Positions 34,177 to 42,737 of a DNA stretch of 64,000 nucleotides are shown piece by piece. The notes beneath the pieces are model-generated. The model worked only from the letters and a program-made list of their open reading frames with translations. It was not told the DNA's origin and made no database searches. The position numbers were made by a program, and so were the translations under genes. The stretch lies in the NCBI RefSeq assembly GCF_030167925.1, contig NZ_JASKUT010000002.1:1984001-2048000 (forward strand). The letters run 5' to 3'. Position 1 is the stretch's first letter. Every line of letters starts with the position of its first letter. Origin of the DNA: Paenibacillus silviterrae. Its GTDB lineage: Bacteria; Bacillota; Bacilli; Paenibacillales; NBRC-103111.

Positions 34177-35703
34177 ATGTTAGCAAAAACGAAATTCATC
34201 CAATTATCCCTTGCCGCGGTTATGATAACAGGAATGCTAGCCTCGTGCGCATCAAAAGAGAATGAAGGCAGCAATTCTGGAGCCCCTTCCGCCGGGCAGG
34301 GTGCGAACAAAGCAACGAATGAGACCTTCGAAGTTACCATGGCTATGCCGGCTCTCGGAGCCATTCCTAAAGATATGCAATTGGTTCAGGATGAGATCAA
34401 CAAAATTACGAAAGAGAAAATTAACACAACGGTAAAAATTCTTCCGATCAGCATCGGTTCCTGGCAGCAGCAGATGAACTTGATGAGCTCCAGCGGTGAG
34501 AAGCTGGATACGTATCTCACAATAGGCAAGAGTTATCAGAGTGATGTGGCGGCAGGGAAAGTGATTGCGCTTGACAGCTTGTTGGACAAGGAAGGCAAAG
34601 ATGTGAAAGCGCTGTTCGATCCTGATTACCTGAATAGTGCCAGGATTAATGGAAAAATCTACGGTGTGCCTCCCGTAAAGGATTATTCGACGGGGGTTCC
34701 CGGGATTGCCATGAGAAAAGATTTGGTGGACAAGTATAAGATTGATGTGGCTTCCATCAAGAACATTGATGGTTTGGATAAAGTATTTAAGACGATAAAG
34801 GACAACGAGCCCAATATTGTTCCGTTAGGTGTAGGTATTGCCGCTGCGTCTGATCAGTATTTTACTTACGACAAACTGGGAGACCGGTTTGGGGTCCTTC
34901 CTGGATTTGATAATAACCTGAAGGTTGTCAACTATTACGAGACGGGAGAGTACGAGGATCTTTTGAAAAAGTTCAATAGCTGGTTTAAGGCAGGCTACAT
35001 CAACAAGGACGCTGCTACTTCCCAAATAAACAGCCGTGAACTTGTAAAAGCGAACAAAGCTTTCTCATACTTATTTTCAAATAGAATTGGAGCTTTGGAA
35101 GCTGAAAGTCGCCTGATTGGACAGGAAATGATATTTGTACCACTGATTCCAAGCTCCTACGCAACATCCAGTGATGTGCTCTCAGCTTTATGGACCATTT
35201 CATCCAATTCCAGCAATCCGGAAAGAACAATGTTGTTTTTGAACCTTATGTACACGGATGCGAGAATTGCCAACCTGCTCCTCTGGGGGGTTGAGGGAAA
35301 GCATTATGTGTTGGGAGCCGACAACCGGGTGGACTTCCCACCAGGTATTGACGCTATGACTGTGGGCTATTCGAATGTGGAGTGGCTAATCGGCAATGGA
35401 TTAATAACTTATCTTCATAAATCAAGTCCAGCCGATAAATGGAAATTAACGGAAGAATCGAATAAAAAAGTTATAAAATCAAAAGCACTTGGTTTCACCT
35501 TTAATTCGGAACCGGTCAAGAACGAAGTTACCGCCCTGAACAACGTGATATCGCAGTATAAGAGAGCTCTGGAAACAGGCACGATTGATCCTACGGAAAA
35601 GCTCGCGGAGTTTAGAAGCAAGCTAAAAGCGGCTGGAATCGAAAAGGTGATTGCTGAGAAACAAAAGCAATTGGACGCCTGGGCAGCTGCAAATAAAAAG
35701 TAA
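34177..35703 (+). CDS. extracellular sugar-binding lipoprotein (locus 2, first)
   Basis: 508 residues. Signal peptide with lipobox LAS and Cys24, linker, then the LplA-type binding fold (FEVTMAMPALGAIPKDMQLVQDEINKITKE). The C-terminus ends AEKQKQLDAWAAANKK, shared with the protein at 49945 and with a relic at 38409. AGGGGAG lies upstream of the ATG. A terminator follows. Probably delivers oligosaccharide to the permeases at 38989 and 39964. Confidence 0.93.
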   Translation: MLAKTKFIQLSLAAVMITGMLASCASKENEGSNSGAPSAGQGANKATNETFEVTMAMPALGAIPKDMQLVQDEINKITKEKINTTVKILPISIGSWQQQMNLMSSSGEKLDTYLTIGKSYQSDVAAGKVIALDSLLDKEGKDVKALFDPDYLNSARINGKIYGVPPVKDYSTGVPGIAMRKDLVDKYKIDVASIKNIDGLDKVFKTIKDNEPNIVPLGVGIAAASDQYFTYDKLGDRFGVLPGFDNNLKVVNYYETGEYEDLLKKFNSWFKAGYINKDAATSQINSRELVKANKAFSYLFSNRIGALEAESRLIGQEMIFVPLIPSSYATSSDVLSALWTISSNSSNPERTMLFLNLMYTDARIANLLLWGVEGKHYVLGADNRVDFPPGIDAMTVGYSNVEWLIGNGLITYLHKSSPADKWKLTEESNKKVIKSKALGFTFNSEPVKNEVTALNNVISQYKRALETGTIDPTEKLAEFRSKLKAAGIEKVIAEKQKQLDAWAAANKK

Positions 35704-35710
35704 TATCGTG

Positions 35711-35740
35711 GGCCGGGTCAACTCAAGATCCGGCCTTTTT
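35711..35740 (+). terminator. intrinsic terminator
   Basis: GGCCGGGTC (35711-35719) pairs with GATCCGGCC (35727-35735), T-run after. Confidence 0.85.
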
Positions 35741-35769
35741 ATAAATAAAGCCGCCAATTCGTAGTGCAA

Positions 35770-35835
35770 GTCGTAAAAGTGCTATTCATATGGTCGGCAT
35801 ATTGGTAGTCCACTACGTGTTCCTAAGATTACAAT
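35770..35835 (+). promoter_or_regulatory. 23-bp direct-repeat regulator site and -10 for the GH2 gene
   Basis: GTCGTAAAAGTGCTA at 35770 and GTCGGCATATTGGTAG at 35793, spacing 23. TACAAT at 35830, 37 bases after the second half-site. Almost the same sequence recurs at 51607-51648. Confidence 0.7.
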
Positions 35836-35905
35836 GAATTAAGAGCCTAGTCACTTTGAGGCTAGGCAAGAAACCCGCGAAAAATATATAGGGAGGTAAT
35901 TTTGA

Positions 35906-38209
35906 GTGAGAAAAGTAATAAATCTGAATCGTGGATGGAAATTTACAAAACAAAACGAAACACAAGCGCTACATAAGTCATACAACGATGAGAACTGGGA
36001 GAACATTCATTTACCTCACACTTGGAATGCAATAGATGGTACCAACGGGTTTGATTATTATACGGGCGCCTGCTGGTATAGAAAAGAATTTGTGGTTGAT
36101 AGTTTATCGCTAGGGAACAAAGTTTATATTGAATTTAATGGTTCAAACAGTGTTACGGATGTATTTGTAAACGGTCAACATATGGGACAACATAAAGGTG
36201 GATATTCTACTTTTAGGTTTGATATTACGGAAGCTGTAGAATTCGGTAAAAAAAATATTTTGGCCGTAAAGGTTGATAATACCGTTGTTGATGATGTATA
36301 TCCTCAAAAAGCTGATTTTACGTTCTTCGGCGGTATATATCGGGACGTGAATTTGGTTATTATGAATCATATCCATTTTGACCTCATGGATTACGGCTCA
36401 AAAGGGATTTACATCGTGCAGGATGAAGTGAATGAAAAAAGTGCTTCCTTGAGAATCAAGGCGAGAATAATAAATACGAAAGAAGAGGATTCGAAGGCTA
36501 GGCTTTGGGTCGAGATCCTTGATGCTGCCGGCCGTTTAACGATCTATCGTGCACAAGAAGTAAATGTCCCTGCAGGTGAAACGACGGAGGTAGAAATACC
36601 CGCAATTATCAATACACCAGTTCTTTGGAATGGACCCCAAAATCCTTACTTATATGAAGCCAAAGTTTCGCTTCAAAGCTTTAATGATACGGTGGATGAA
36701 CTTTCGATCCCCTTTGGGGTTAGATACTTTTCAGTTGACCCTGAAAAAGGCTTCTTCTTGAATGGCGAACGCGTTCTGTTAAAAGGTGTTGCAAGACATC
36801 AAGACAGCAAAGACTTGGGTTGGGCCATTACCGAAAAAGAGCAACTGAGAGATATGGAGCTCATCAAGGAAGTCGGAGCCAATTCAATTAGGCTTGCACA
36901 TTATCAGCATGATCAATTTTTCTATGATTTGTGCGACCGGGAAGGTATGATTGTTTGGGCTGAAATACCTTTTATTTCACAGATGTCGCAATTCGAGCTG
37001 CAAGGTATTAATGCAAAACAACAAATGCTTGAGTTAATTAAGCAAAATTATAATCATCCTTCGATTATGTTCTGGGGCGTTCAGAATGAAATACAAATTG
37101 GAGGAGAAAGACCTGAAGCGAGAAGGTTGGTTAAAGAGCTTAATGAATTAACTAAAAAAGAAGACCCAACCCGATTGACGACAATGGCTCATACATCTTT
37201 CGTAGACATTAACGATCAATACAACTTTATTTCCGATATCGTAGGGTACAACAAGTATTATGGCTGGTATGGAGGTACACCGGAATATTTTTCGGAATGG
37301 ATCGATGAGTTTCATAATACCAATCCCGGGGTTAGCCTATGCATATCTGAATACGGTGCTGAGGGGATTGTACAATATCACAGCAGCACTCCACAAGTAA
37401 AGGACTATTCGGAAGAGTACCATGCGCTATTTCACGAAAAGCTATGGAAGATATTCGAGAAGAAAACTTTCCTAATGGGAACCTATGTCTGGAATATGTT
37501 CGATTTCGGTGCCAATGTTCGAGATGAAGGCGGGGTAAAGGGCAGGAATAACAAAGGATTGGTGACCTACGACAGAAAGATTAAAAAAGATGCTTTTTAT
37601 ATGTATAAGGCTCATTGGAGCGATGAGAAGTTTGTACATATCGCAAGTAAACGTTTTGTAGACAGAGCGGAAGATAGCATTGATATTAAGATATATTCCA
37701 ACTGTCAAGATGTCACCCTTTATGTCAATGGCAAAGAGGTGGGATCCAAAACGGGTGAGAATAAGGTCTTTATCTTTGAAAATGTCCCATTGCAAGAGGG
37801 ATTGAATGCTGTTAAGGCGATAAGCAGCAAGACCAATGGTGTCATTGAGGACATTGCCGTGTTCAATAGAGTCGCCGAACCTAATACAAGCTATGAATGC
37901 CCTGACGGCGGTGTAGGTCAGGCCGTGGCCAATTGGTTTCAAATGCCTGACTTCAGTGATGTTGAGATCAAAGAAATCCAGATTGCGGATGATGTTTATT
38001 CAACAAGATGCAGCTTTGGGGAACTTAAAGATAATAAAGAAGCCCATGCTGTGTTAAGAGAATATTTTGGTGCTTATGATGAACACCCCATGTTTGGAAT
38101 GAAACGAAATATGACGATTGATCAGGTATCAAAAATAGCAAAAGATGTGTACCATGATAAATTGATGTATAAACTGAATGAGAAATTAACTAAAATAAAG
38201 AAATCATAA
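35906..38209 (+). CDS. GH2-family beta-galactosidase/beta-glucuronidase
   Basis: 767 residues, no signal peptide. Sugar-binding jelly roll (residues 1-165), immunoglobulin-like domain, then TIM barrel. Acid/base Glu395 in WGVQNEIQ and nucleophile Glu482 in ISEYGAEG. A C-terminal beta-domain (VTLYVNGKEVGSKTG) follows the barrel. GTG start with GGGAGG 9 bases upstream. It is alone between two terminators and has its own direct-repeat promoter. Codon use is visibly more A/T-rich than in neighbours, suggesting separate acquisition. In a uronate locus beta-glucuronidase is attractive, but galactosidase cannot be excluded. Confidence 0.92.
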   Translation: MRKVINLNRGWKFTKQNETQALHKSYNDENWENIHLPHTWNAIDGTNGFDYYTGACWYRKEFVVDSLSLGNKVYIEFNGSNSVTDVFVNGQHMGQHKGGYSTFRFDITEAVEFGKKNILAVKVDNTVVDDVYPQKADFTFFGGIYRDVNLVIMNHIHFDLMDYGSKGIYIVQDEVNEKSASLRIKARIINTKEEDSKARLWVEILDAAGRLTIYRAQEVNVPAGETTEVEIPAIINTPVLWNGPQNPYLYEAKVSLQSFNDTVDELSIPFGVRYFSVDPEKGFFLNGERVLLKGVARHQDSKDLGWAITEKEQLRDMELIKEVGANSIRLAHYQHDQFFYDLCDREGMIVWAEIPFISQMSQFELQGINAKQQMLELIKQNYNHPSIMFWGVQNEIQIGGERPEARRLVKELNELTKKEDPTRLTTMAHTSFVDINDQYNFISDIVGYNKYYGWYGGTPEYFSEWIDEFHNTNPGVSLCISEYGAEGIVQYHSSTPQVKDYSEEYHALFHEKLWKIFEKKTFLMGTYVWNMFDFGANVRDEGGVKGRNNKGLVTYDRKIKKDAFYMYKAHWSDEKFVHIASKRFVDRAEDSIDIKIYSNCQDVTLYVNGKEVGSKTGENKVFIFENVPLQEGLNAVKAISSKTNGVIEDIAVFNRVAEPNTSYECPDGGVGQAVANWFQMPDFSDVEIKEIQIADDVYSTRCSFGELKDNKEAHAVLREYFGAYDEHPMFGMKRNMTIDQVSKIAKDVYHDKLMYKLNEKLTKIKKS

Positions 38210-38260
38210 ATGCAAGGTTTGAGGGGATGGGGCTGTTCCAACCCTCAAATTTATCTTGTT

Positions 38261-38304
38261 AGCATCATCAACGCCATTGTAATCGGCTTGATGATGCTAT
38301 TTTT
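38261..38304 (+). terminator. intrinsic terminator after the GH2 gene
   Basis: AGCATCATCAA..GCC pairs with GGC.TTGATGATGCT, then a T-run. Confidence 0.85.
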
Positions 38305-38408
38305 GCCGCTGTAAGTGAAGCCAAAAGACAAAAATCTGAAAAAGGGGGGGCGGATGGTGTGCTGTTAAAAGACTGAGGCATCTCAATCTCTCCCCTCGTC
38401 CTTCGACA

Positions 38409-38525
38409 TTATTTCTTATTTGCAGCTGCCCAAGCATTCAACTGCTTTTGCTTTTCCGCGATAACTTTATCCATACCCGCTGCTTTCAGCTTGGCTTTGA
38501 ACTTCCGCTCGATAATTTTTCCTGA
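38409..38525 (-). pseudogene. relic C-terminus of a sugar-binding lipoprotein gene
   Basis: The minus strand codes for about 38 codons ending KAAGMDKVIAEKQKQLNAWA and then AANKK-stop. This matches the C-termini at 35703 and 51462, with a small internal deletion after SGKI and a stop just upstream. The rest of the gene is missing. It points opposite to its paralogs and lies between the GH2 gene and the permease operon, so a third binding-protein gene once stood here. Confidence 0.85.
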
Positions 38526-38565
38526 TCATACATAACGGCCCTAACTTCCTCCAAACCCAAAAATC

Positions 38566-38603
38566 TGCCACTTTGACAACTTTTTTGATAGTGATTTCAC
38601 GAC
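38566..38603 (-). promoter_or_regulatory. relic 23-bp direct-repeat site linked to the binding-protein remnant
   Basis: Minus strand: GTCGTGAAATCACTATC begins at 38603 and GTTGTCAAAGTGGCAG at 38580, spacing 23. The position where the -10 box should be (near 38543) reads TAGGGC, so the promoter looks dead. Confidence 0.5.
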
Positions 38604-38746
38604 ATTTTGATAGCGCTTTTCAATGAGTTTCTTTTTCGTTTGCACAAAGTGCACTATTCGACTTAGTAATGGTTTGGTTGCTTGGCGGGTCACAAGAAAT
38701 CATGGTTGTTATGATCCAAGTCTATCACGTCAAAAACGTCTTAAAA

Positions 38747-38812
38747 GTCGTAAAAGTTATATTCTATTAGTCGCCAAAACGTTAGTCGACCTTATCGTAT
38801 TTCATTTATTAT
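38747..38812 (+). promoter_or_regulatory. 23-bp direct-repeat regulator site and -10 for the locus 2 permease operon
   Basis: GTCGTAAAAGTTATA at 38747 and GTCGCCAAAACGTTAG at 38770, spacing 23. TATTAT at 38807, 37 bases after the second. The leader to the start at 38989 is about 170 bases and holds no supported gene. Confidence 0.6.
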
Positions 38813-38988
38813 GTAAATGAGGTCAGCTGGTTCATTACTTAATTATATTTACGGGAGGGACAATCTCACATTCGCATTGTTCGGCAGTAGATCGGAATTC
38901 AGGGGAAGTGTCATATAGTTAGTTGGCCGGGTCTTATCCCCTACGATAAGTTTAAAAAAACAAGAACAAGAACTAGGAGGGTTTCCAA

Positions 38989-39951
38989 ATGGATCAAACC
39001 GCGACGGCAGCCGCTGTGCAGGCCGGGCTAAAAAGCAGGAAAAAGAAAAGCAAATACATTGTACATGCGCCGCTTCTAATAATGATGATACCGGGACTTC
39101 TATATTTGTTGCTCACCAAGTATCTTCCCATGGTAGGCATTGTTATCGCCTTCAAGAAAGTGAATTTCGCTAAAGGCTTTTTTGGAAGCGAATGGGTCGG
39201 GCTCGCCAATTTCGAATACCTGTTCAAGACCTCGGATGCGTTCATCATTACACGAAATACAATTCTCTACAATTTGGTTTTCATTGTTGTTGGAACGATA
39301 TTGTCCTTGGCCTGCGCGATCCTGTTGAACGAAATTAAGAATAAGGTGTTAGCCAAGGCGTACCAAAGCATAATTACGCTGCCGCATCTCATATCCATGG
39401 TCATTGTCAGTTACCTGGTCTATGCCATGCTCAGTCCCGAGACAGGGTTCATGAACAATACGGTGCTCCCTTGGTTAGGAATGAAAGATATTTCGTGGTA
39501 TAGCGAAGACAAATACTGGCCCGTCATCCTTACAGTGGTGCATTTCTGGAAAGACGTTGGCTATTCCAGTATCGTTTTCTTCGCAGCGCTGCTCGGGATC
39601 GACGAGGAATACTATGAAGCCGCGAGGCTCGACGGAGCGAGCCGTCTGCAGCAGATTTTCCATATTACCTTACCGATTCTGACGCCGGTCATTATCATGC
39701 TGACGTTGCTCGCCGTTGGACGTATTTTCTATTCCGATTTCGGCCTGTTCTACCAGATTCCGATGAATTCCGGGGCGTTATTCAACACAACGGCTACCAT
39801 CGATACTTATGTATTCAGAGGCTTAATGGGTAGTGGGGACATTGGGATGTCCACCGCCGCGGGCGTATACCAATCCATTGTCGGCTTCCTGCTTGTAATA
39901 CTTGCTAACTATTCGGTACGGCTCTACAACAAAGACAACGCGTTGTTCTAA
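38989..39951 (+). CDS. sugar ABC transporter permease 1, LplB-like (locus 2)
   Basis: 320 residues, six membrane segments beginning LLIMMIPGLLYLLLTKYLPMVG. EAA loop YYEAARLDGASRLQQIFHITLPILTP. AGGAGG lies 8 bases upstream of the ATG. Partner permease starts 12 bases after its stop; two binding-protein genes (34177, 49945) on separate promoters likely share this channel. No ATPase gene is present. Confidence 0.93.
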   Translation: MDQTATAAAVQAGLKSRKKKSKYIVHAPLLIMMIPGLLYLLLTKYLPMVGIVIAFKKVNFAKGFFGSEWVGLANFEYLFKTSDAFIITRNTILYNLVFIVVGTILSLACAILLNEIKNKVLAKAYQSIITLPHLISMVIVSYLVYAMLSPETGFMNNTVLPWLGMKDISWYSEDKYWPVILTVVHFWKDVGYSSIVFFAALLGIDEEYYEAARLDGASRLQQIFHITLPILTPVIIMLTLLAVGRIFYSDFGLFYQIPMNSGALFNTTATIDTYVFRGLMGSGDIGMSTAAGVYQSIVGFLLVILANYSVRLYNKDNALF

Positions 39952-39963
39952 GGGGGAATCAAA

Positions 39964-40845
39964 TTGAAAAATGAAAGTAAGGCCCTATCGCGGTTCAGCA
40001 ATATTTCGATGCTCCTATTCGCTGTAATCTGTCTCCTTCCGTTCGTCCTGCTCATCTCCGCATCGCTGACATCACAGGAATCCATAATTGCATATGGGTA
40101 CTCATTCATTCCTGAAACATTCAGCACGGACGCTTATACGTATCTGCTTGAAAGAGGCTCGGACATAGTCCGTGCATACGGGGTTACGGTATTCGTAACC
40201 GTTGTCGGAACAGTTGTTGGTGTGTCCATGTCGACATTGCTGGCGTATCCGCTGTCCCGGAGCGTGACGCCGCACCGCAATCTGATCATGTTTATCATCT
40301 TCTTCACCATGCTGTTCCACGGAGGCCTTGTGCCTACGTACCTAGTGTTTACGCAGCTCTTCCACATTAAGAACACGATATGGGCGCTGATCCTGCCAAT
40401 GCTGATGAATGGATTTTATATCATGCTTATGCGGACCTTCTTCCAAACGACCATTCCGGCAGCATTGATTGAATCAGCGCAGCTTGACGGAGCAGGTGAG
40501 TTCCGGACGTTATGGTCGATAGTGCTTCCGCTGTCTACACCCATTCTGGCAACGATCGGTTTGTTCTCATCTATTTTATATTGGAACGACTGGCAGCTAG
40601 GGATGATTTATATTACAGATCCCAAACTTTTCAGCATCCAGAATCTTCTGAACCGGATTATGCAGGACATCGACTTTATTCATACGAATATGAGTTCGGA
40701 AGCCGGCGAAGCATTGGAGCAAATGCCTACCGATTCGGTCAAGATGGCCATAGCGGTCATCGGGGTGCTGCCTATTCTTGTTGCGTACCCATTCTTCCAG
40801 AAGTATTTTATCAAAGGGATTATGATAGGGGCCGTGAAAGGGTAA
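39964..40845 (+). CDS. sugar ABC transporter permease 2, YtcP-like (locus 2)
   Basis: 293 residues, six membrane segments, EAA loop LIESAQLDGAGEFRTLWSIVLPLSTP and the usual end FFQKYFIKGIMIGAVKG. TTG start behind AAGGGGGA. Forms the heterodimeric channel with the preceding permease. Confidence 0.93.
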   Translation: MKNESKALSRFSNISMLLFAVICLLPFVLLISASLTSQESIIAYGYSFIPETFSTDAYTYLLERGSDIVRAYGVTVFVTVVGTVVGVSMSTLLAYPLSRSVTPHRNLIMFIIFFTMLFHGGLVPTYLVFTQLFHIKNTIWALILPMLMNGFYIMLMRTFFQTTIPAALIESAQLDGAGEFRTLWSIVLPLSTPILATIGLFSSILYWNDWQLGMIYITDPKLFSIQNLLNRIMQDIDFIHTNMSSEAGEALEQMPTDSVKMAIAVIGVLPILVAYPFFQKYFIKGIMIGAVKG

Positions 40846-40879
40846 GCGAACCAAGCAAGACACAATATATATATCCGCA

Positions 40880-40911
40880 GCGCCACAACTGTACGATAAT
40901 GGTTGTGGCGC
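40880..40911 (+). terminator. hairpin after the permease operon
   Basis: GCGCCACAAC (40880-40889) and GTTGTGGCGC (40902-40911) pair perfectly. The T-run is short, so read-through into the kinase gene 66 bases on is possible. Confidence 0.6.
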
Positions 40912-40976
40912 TTGAGCGTTAATCTCGTGTATGATGAAGGTAATATTATAATGCATTGCCTTAAGGAGCAGATGCC

Positions 40977-42737
40977 ATGAACATTCGCATAAGACATTGG
41001 CGGCAAAGGTCCTTGCGGTTTAAGCTAATAGCAAGTGTATTTCTCATGACACTGCCGCTTGTCGGCATGCTCTTGTATAACAACTTCTATGCCATCCATA
41101 CTGTTCGCGGACAAGTAGCCGAGTCTTACAAAAATATGTTGAATCTATACATGGGTCAAATTGATAACGGCCTGAACGATGTTGATGCCTACATGCGTAC
41201 GCTGGTAGACTCTGGGTATGATGTAGTGTCGCTTGGAACGGCCGCAACGGATACGGATTATTACAGCGCGAAAGTTTATTTGTTCAACAAGCTCTCCAAG
41301 GATATTTCGTTACACAACACAATCAATTCTTTTTTTGTGTACGTTGGGAATCGGCAGGATTATATGAATGTTTCCAGAAACAATGATATTACAATTGAGG
41401 AATCGGGCAACATTGAGCAACATATGATCGATATGATACATTCCCGCCCTATTCCGAAAGGGAGCTCTTCGAAGAGATGGATATATACCCAGATCGGACA
41501 AGATAATTTCCTATTCACTTTTGTGGAGGCCAACAACGTTTTTTTGGGCGCCTGGGTAAAGACGAACCACCTGTTAAAGCCTCTTAGTACCCTACAAATA
41601 GGGGAAGGAGGAGCAGTATTATTATCTAATAACCAGGGTAAGCCGATAACGGATACGAACCTGATCAAAGACTATGAAATCGAGCTGCATTCGAACCCTA
41701 ATAACTATTATTTGTCAGGGTCATCCCAGAAATTCCTCGTCTCCGGCGCCTCTTCCAAGCGGGGGGAGTTCAATCTGGTAGCTCTTATCCCTGATCATTA
41801 TATATTAGCCAAGCTCCCTTACCTTCAATCGATTGTCTGGTTTATTACGGTCGGTTCCTTCCTTTTTATACCGATTGGTCTTTATTCGATGAAGCAGACT
41901 CTTTTGGTCCCTTTATTCAAGGTGCTGCTCACTATGAAGAAGGTTCGTGAAGGGGATTGGGGCAGCAGGGTCGTATTAGAGAATACTTCCGACGAATTTA
42001 TGCTGCTAGGAGAATCTTTCAATACCATGATGACGGAGATTGAAAGGCTTCGTGTCAATGTCTATGAGGAACAGCTAAATAAGCAAAGGGAGGAGCTTCA
42101 GCGCTTGCAGCTGCAGGTGAACCCCCATTTTTTCCTGAATACGTTGAATATTGTTTATAATCTTGCCAAAGTCAAGAATTACGAGTTGGTTCTTGAAATG
42201 ACCATGTCCTTGATTCATTATTTCCGATTTATGTTCCGAAGTAATACTTCTCTAGTGAAACTGAAGGACGAGCTCGAACATACCCGCAATTATCTTAGAA
42301 TCCAGAGCTTACGATTTCACGGTCAGCTGACCTGGACCATTGATGCTCCGGACTATGTAACGGATGCACCCATTCCGCCACTCATCATTCAATCCTTTGT
42401 TGAGAATTCAATTAAACATGCGATGACCATGGATGAACCCACCCATATTTCTGTAGAAATCGATTTTCTGGACGAAGAAATGGATTCCAAAATGAAAATA
42501 TGCATCAAAGATACGGGGCCCGGCTTCAGTGAACAGCTGCTCCAAGAGCTGAAGGCGGGTAGAAGCGTTCAGAATGATCGGGGAGAGCATACGGGAATTT
42601 GGAATGTGGAGCGGCGCTTGAGGCTTATGTACGGCGACACGGTAAGGATCCAATACCTCAATGATGATCTAGGAAGCGGTGGAGCCACGGTCGATATCAT
42701 TATGCCTGCAAATCCGTCGAAGGGGGAAGTAACATGA
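40977..42737 (+). CDS. sensor histidine kinase, YesM-like (locus 2)
   Basis: 586 residues. Membrane helices near 17-37 and 282-304 flank an extracellular sensor domain; HAMP linker follows. Phospho-acceptor His384 in LQVNPHFFLNTLN; ATP-site motifs NSIKHAMT, DTGPGF and GIWNVERRL. TTAAGGAG lies 7 bases upstream and TATAAT at 40947-40952 is a possible -10. Its stop overlaps the start of the response regulator gene. Ligand unknown, presumably an oligosaccharide handled by locus 2. Confidence 0.93.
   Translation: MNIRIRHWRQRSLRFKLIASVFLMTLPLVGMLLYNNFYAIHTVRGQVAESYKNMLNLYMGQIDNGLNDVDAYMRTLVDSGYDVVSLGTAATDTDYYSAKVYLFNKLSKDISLHNTINSFFVYVGNRQDYMNVSRNNDITIEESGNIEQHMIDMIHSRPIPKGSSSKRWIYTQIGQDNFLFTFVEANNVFLGAWVKTNHLLKPLSTLQIGEGGAVLLSNNQGKPITDTNLIKDYEIELHSNPNNYYLSGSSQKFLVSGASSKRGEFNLVALIPDHYILAKLPYLQSIVWFITVGSFLFIPIGLYSMKQTLLVPLFKVLLTMKKVREGDWGSRVVLENTSDEFMLLGESFNTMMTEIERLRVNVYEEQLNKQREELQRLQLQVNPHFFLNTLNIVYNLAKVKNYELVLEMTMSLIHYFRFMFRSNTSLVKLKDELEHTRNYLRIQSLRFHGQLTWTIDAPDYVTDAPIPPLIIQSFVENSIKHAMTMDEPTHISVEIDFLDEEMDSKMKICIKDTGPGFSEQLLQELKAGRSVQNDRGEHTGIWNVERRLRLMYGDTVRIQYLNDDLGSGGATVDIIMPANPSKGEVT

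Noticed and set aside
38623..38820. 65-codon plus-strand open frame between the GH2 and permease genes
   Set aside because: It covers the direct-repeat regulator site and has no ribosome site.
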